Positions 60,813 through 64,000 of a stretch of DNA of 64,000 nt are shown here, piece after piece. Within the stretch, counting starts at the first letter, position 1. The number at the start of each line of letters is the position of its first letter. This DNA comes from Marsupella aquatica. Taxonomy: Eukaryota; Marchantiophyta. A program made the position numbers and the translations under genes. The stretch spans positions 10,850,001 through 10,914,000 of the forward strand of contig OZ316895.1 in NCBI GenBank assembly GCA_973895155.1, written 5' to 3'. The notes below the pieces were generated by a model. That model saw nothing but the letters and a program-made list of their open reading frames with translations, ran no database searches and had not been told where the DNA came from.

Positions 60813-63800
60813 ATGGCAATGGCTGCCCACACAGCTTGTGGTTTACAAATCCATCTCAGTGCTGCAGCCTCTCCTTCTTTGCATAGGATCTGCGAGAAGA
60901 GGAGCCGCCGTCTGACTTTCGCAGGCTTTGCTGACGCCCATCTTCTCCCTGCATTCGATGGAGTTTCTTTGGTTTGTGGCATTTTCAGCTCAAGGCACAG
61001 TTCTAGAGCTGTGTCCGAACAAAACACAGTCGGAAATGGTACATACCGATGGAAATCTCTGCCAATTCGCTATCATGGCAGCAGCAGAAGTGGCCAAAGG
61101 ATTCGGGTCGCAGCCTCAGCTAGCTCAGCTTCAGTGGTGGAGGAGGAGGTGGCAGAAAGCAAGGATGAAAGGGCTCTGGTGGAGGCATTGCTTGGAGTTG
61201 GGGGCCGTGGCAGGGGCATATCTCCCGAACAATTACAGGTACTATCAGAGTAGTGGAATCCGTTTCGCTTTGGATTGTCAGTCTGCACGAGCATGGACAG
61301 CCAGCTGTGCCAAAAAGGTTTTGAAGCTGAACTTTGGAACAGAATCTAAGAAACAGAGTTTTCAACATTTTCCATGTGGTTTAGAGCGAATTTTTGTGGT
61401 CAGTGAATTGTCTCTGCCTCCGAAATTTAGTTCAGAGAACATGAAGCAAAGGACACTTTTTTAATAACTGAGTAGAATTCATCAAGAATGGGACGCATTG
61501 AAGAACTTGGGCAATCTTGATGTACCAGAGCACAAGAATTGAGATGATGCAGAAAACCCAGACCCAATATACAAACAAAGCAAGCGGGAAATGTGCAGGA
61601 CGAGAATTCTTACTTCAATTCTTAGCCTAATTGCCAACTAGGAGATTGTGGCTCGATCATGGGACACAGCTCTAATTTCATGCCCAGTAATGACGTAGTT
61701 CCAATTGGATGCATTGAACGTAAGCTGTAGAGTATTGGTCAGCAATGTGGCAAGGCAAGCTCAAGGTAGCATCCGGGCCAATTAACAACCCTTGGTGGGA
61801 TTGTCGCCTTGCGCATGATCCGTCTTTGCCAGTTAAAAAAAACAGGCCCCTGTTTCAAGCGCCTTTCTTCTCCTCGTCGCTGCTGGTACTCTTCTTCATG
61901 GTTTTATTACGCTGGCCATTCTCATCCTTTTTCTTACCGCCCTTGGGAGCTGGAGATGCAGCATCTCCGTTCTCCGGTTCCTTCCGAGACTTGCTGGATG
62001 CGGATTTCTTGAACGAAGTCCAGCGGCCAATTTTGGCTCTTAGTCGTCGCAGAGGGTGTGCGGATACACTGGAGCTGGAGAGGGGGGAGCAGGAGGCAGA
62101 GCTGGAGATGGACATGTTGACGGAGCTGCTGAGACTGAAGTGATCAGTGTCTCTGGTGAAAATGGTGTCTTCTTCCTGTTGGGTCCTTTGAACGCCACAT
62201 CGTCTGACTGGGCTGCTTCTGTTCCTGTTTCTTCTTCCTCTCTGGAGGAGCTGCAACCCCTTTAGAGCAATGGGCTCCATGCCCCCCATGCCTACAGAAT
62301 GTCTTCCTTTTACTGCTTCTAGCGCTTGCTTCCTTCTGCTGCTGGCAATTCTCACTTGCTCAGTGTCCTTCAATCTGAGCTACCAGCATGCACATAACAA
62401 CCTTCACGTCACACAATTATTGCCAACGTACTAGATCCCGAGGATTGTTCGTCCCAGTGATCAGAGTACTGATAGTTGCTAACGTTAGCATTTGACCGAA
62501 AATCCAACAGAAGCAAGGCTTGCTCCCTGCTTCAGTTTGCTTTTGTCAACGACGGTATCTGGCTATTCGATGACATGAGCAAGAGAAGATTGTGCTCACA
62601 AAGGAATTGACTCTATGTCTTGTCTACCCGCAGACTATTCAGGAGGCAGTGGATGCGCTAGAAGCAGCTGGAGGCATACAAGAGCCAGTAAGTTTTCTCC
62701 AACATGGGGCATTGATAAATCAGAATTTCGGAACAGAAGACTCTACGCAGACCTGAGAAAGGGTGATGAAGATTGACCAAGCCCATATCTTGACATGTGT
62801 TGGTTATTTTGGCAGACATCTTCGCCGTTAATTGAAGGACGTTGGCAGCTGATGTTCACAACAAGACCTGGAACTGCATCACCTATTCAGGTATTTTCTG
62901 TTGTCTGGTGGACTGTAATCATAGGTCATATCTATCTTTTGGCACTCTGTTGGGGACCACAGGCTGTGAATGTCTAATGAATTTTGCAAACTGAAAACTG
63001 CTCGCTAATTTGTCCCTCTATCGTTGTACAAATCTGGGTTGAAAGTGATTCTAAGAGACGGCCTTATGCAGCGAACCTTTGTAGGTGTAGACCAGTTCAA
63101 AGTATTCCAGGAGATCTCACTGAGCAACACTGAGGATCCTCGAGTGAACAATATCGTCAGGTTCTCAGAGTCGATTGGCGAATTGAACGTACAGGTACAC
63201 ATCTGAAATCTTTTACGCAAATCCTTTCTGGTAACGGAGTTCAGCAACTGTTTTATGGAATCGACAGTCTTGTGTGGAACTTTCTGGCTGACTCTATAAC
63301 AGGTATAAACAATCTTTCATAGATATTTATCAAACACATTTAATTGACAATGGTTAACCTTCCTTTCTGCTCTACCTTTAGATAAACTTTGTAGTGACAG
63401 TTCTACGCTTGGAAGCCTTGATATCGACTTGTGTGTGAGTTTAACTGGACAAAATGGTAAACGATTTGCAATTTATGTGCCCAATTCAAACAGTTACAGG
63501 GAGGAGGACATGGGGCCATATGTAATCCGATATTGGGCACATGAACTGCAAATCCGAACCATTTTGTCTAGTAAGACTCCTAATCCCTCGGATTACCTAC
63601 AGCCCATATCTGAGGAGTGGCTTACGTTTCTTGAACCTAACAGACATTCCGAGGAAGAAATTCAAAAGCTATGAGAAGCTCGGGTATTTAGAGTGCAAAC
63701 TACATGCGTGACGTTCTCTTCTATATCGCACTCATCACTCTTGTTCTGTCATGGAGGTTGTAGAGTTTTGAACCTCACTTATTTTGTCTGGTTGTGATAG

Positions 63801-64000
63801 GCAGCTGCATCTCAGGATAATGGCACCCGCATTCTCTTCCGGTTTGATAAGGCTGCTTTCGAATTCAAGTTTCTTCCGTTCAAGGTTCCCTACCCAGTGC
63901 CGTTCCGGCTTCTAGGAGATGAAGCCAAGGGATGGCTGGACACCACGTATCTATCACCATCAGGGAACGTTCGAATTTCAAGAGGCAATAAAGTATGCAC
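60813..64000 (+). CDS. Plastid-lipid-associated protein (fibrillin), PAP12/FBN10-type, 5' part
   Basis: Five exons lie in the window, all in phase 0: 60813-61238, 62634-62687, 62816-62890, 63072-63194 and 63801-63992; the last donor (AAA|GTATGC) is at the right edge, so the gene continues outside. The visible part encodes 290 residues. Residues 1 to about 100 are a Ser/Ala/Arg-rich plastid transit peptide. The PAP/fibrillin lipocalin-like domain follows: GGRGRGISPEQLQ, LIEGRWQLMFTTRPGTASP, RTFVGVDQFKVFQEI, FSESIGELNV, then FLPFKVPYPVPFRLLGDEAK and a GWLDTTYLSPSGNVRISRGNK segment. Fibrillins bind lipids in plastoglobules or thylakoids. The PGTASPIQ and RISRGNK context fits the PAP12/FBN10 subgroup, which I recall as having a second domain further on. 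Intron 1 (1.4 kb) contains an antisense frame, and intron 4 contains an unexpected coding block. Confidence 0.92.
61855..62289 (-). CDS. Antisense ORF in fibrillin intron 1 (basic, Ser-rich, unknown)
   Basis: A 144-residue frame from ATG 62289, opposite to the host gene and wholly inside its first intron. The protein is very basic and serine-rich: an N-terminal segment with RGRRNRNRSS, a middle Ser tract (SISSSASCSPLSSSS), then LRRLRAKIGRWTSFKKSASS and a Lys-rich tail ending in KKGA. No domain is recognised. The frame stays open for 28 more codons upstream of this ATG, after a TAG, so a spliced upstream exon is possible. The composition (GC-richer than the flanking intron) and the ordered Ser and Lys tracts favour coding, but low-complexity sequence can do the same by chance. 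Confidence 0.4.
   Translation of the reverse strand: MGGMEPIALKGLQLLQRGRRNRNRSSPVRRCGVQRTQQEEDTIFTRDTDHFSLSSSVNMSISSSASCSPLSSSSVSAHPLRRLRAKIGRWTSFKKSASSKSRKEPENGDAASPAPKGGKKKDENGQRNKTMKKSTSSDEEKKGA
63245..63674 (+). CDS. Two-exon coding block inside fibrillin intron 4 (alternative end or captured gene piece)
   Basis: Exon-like segments 63245-63302 and 63382-63674 join in phase (acceptor TTCAG|CAACTG; donor ACAG|GTATAA; acceptor CTTTAG|AT) to a 116-residue reading with no stop until TGA at 63672. It begins QLFYGIDSLVWNFLADSITD and includes VSLTGQNGKRFAIYVP, RYWAHELQIRTIL and a hydrophilic EEEIQKL end. The composition is that of a real protein, yet I do not recognise the family. Its first segment is in phase 0 with fibrillin exon 4 (63194) across only 50 bp, so splicing could give a fibrillin with a different C-terminus. 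Alternatively it is a fragment of another gene moved into the intron. Confidence 0.45.

Overview
This window reads as nuclear DNA of a land plant. Genes are sparse and spliced (GT/AG introns of roughly 60 bp to 1.4 kb), intergenic DNA is long and rich in minisatellites and short tandem duplications, and several products are plastid-targeted plant families (BASS4-type transporter, plastid-lipid-associated protein). A MORN3-like gene points to a plant that still makes flagellated sperm (bryophyte, lycophyte, fern or early seed plant), because MORN3 is a flagellum/sperm-associated family in other eukaryotes. I lean to a bryophyte, perhaps a liverwort, but the sequence alone does not prove it.

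Layout. 1-21 kb has no gene I can support. It holds GA/CT-rich DNA, a degenerate ~95-130 bp tandem array, several young duplications (27, 112 and 100 bp units), a tRNA-derived SINE-like element, and decayed protein-coding remnants (12.2-14.3 kb and 15.2-16.8 kb). 21-24.6 kb holds two intronless minus-strand genes: a secreted cysteine-rich protein and a glutathione S-transferase. 25-27.5 kb is a repeat zone with an AT-rich island, a 21-bp minisatellite and an exact 250-bp tandem duplication. 29.1-32.5 kb is a five-exon cytochrome P450 (minus). 37.9-38.4 kb is a two-exon gene for a small secreted six-cysteine peptide (plus). 39.7-42.2 kb is the four-exon MORN3-like gene (minus). 43.5-43.8 kb looks like a retroposed insertion. 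45.1-45.9 kb is a ~75-bp minisatellite ending just before an intronless PLP-homeostasis gene (plus). 47.4-53.4 kb is a 13-exon BASS4/SLC10A7-type transporter gene (minus). 54-60.7 kb is AT-rich and repeat-bearing without a recognisable gene. 60.8 kb to the right edge is a plastid fibrillin gene (plus, truncated by the window), with an antisense ORF in its first intron and an unexpected in-frame spliced coding block in its fourth.

The genes do not form a pathway. P450 and GST are detoxification or specialised-metabolism enzymes, BASS4 and fibrillin are plastid proteins, PLPBP handles vitamin B6, MORN3 belongs to the flagellum, and the two cysteine-rich secreted proteins are candidates for defence or signalling. 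The most novel items are the six-cysteine secreted peptide, the coding block inside fibrillin intron 4, and the antisense ORF in fibrillin intron 1. All exon limits were read by eye from splice consensus, phase and family similarity.
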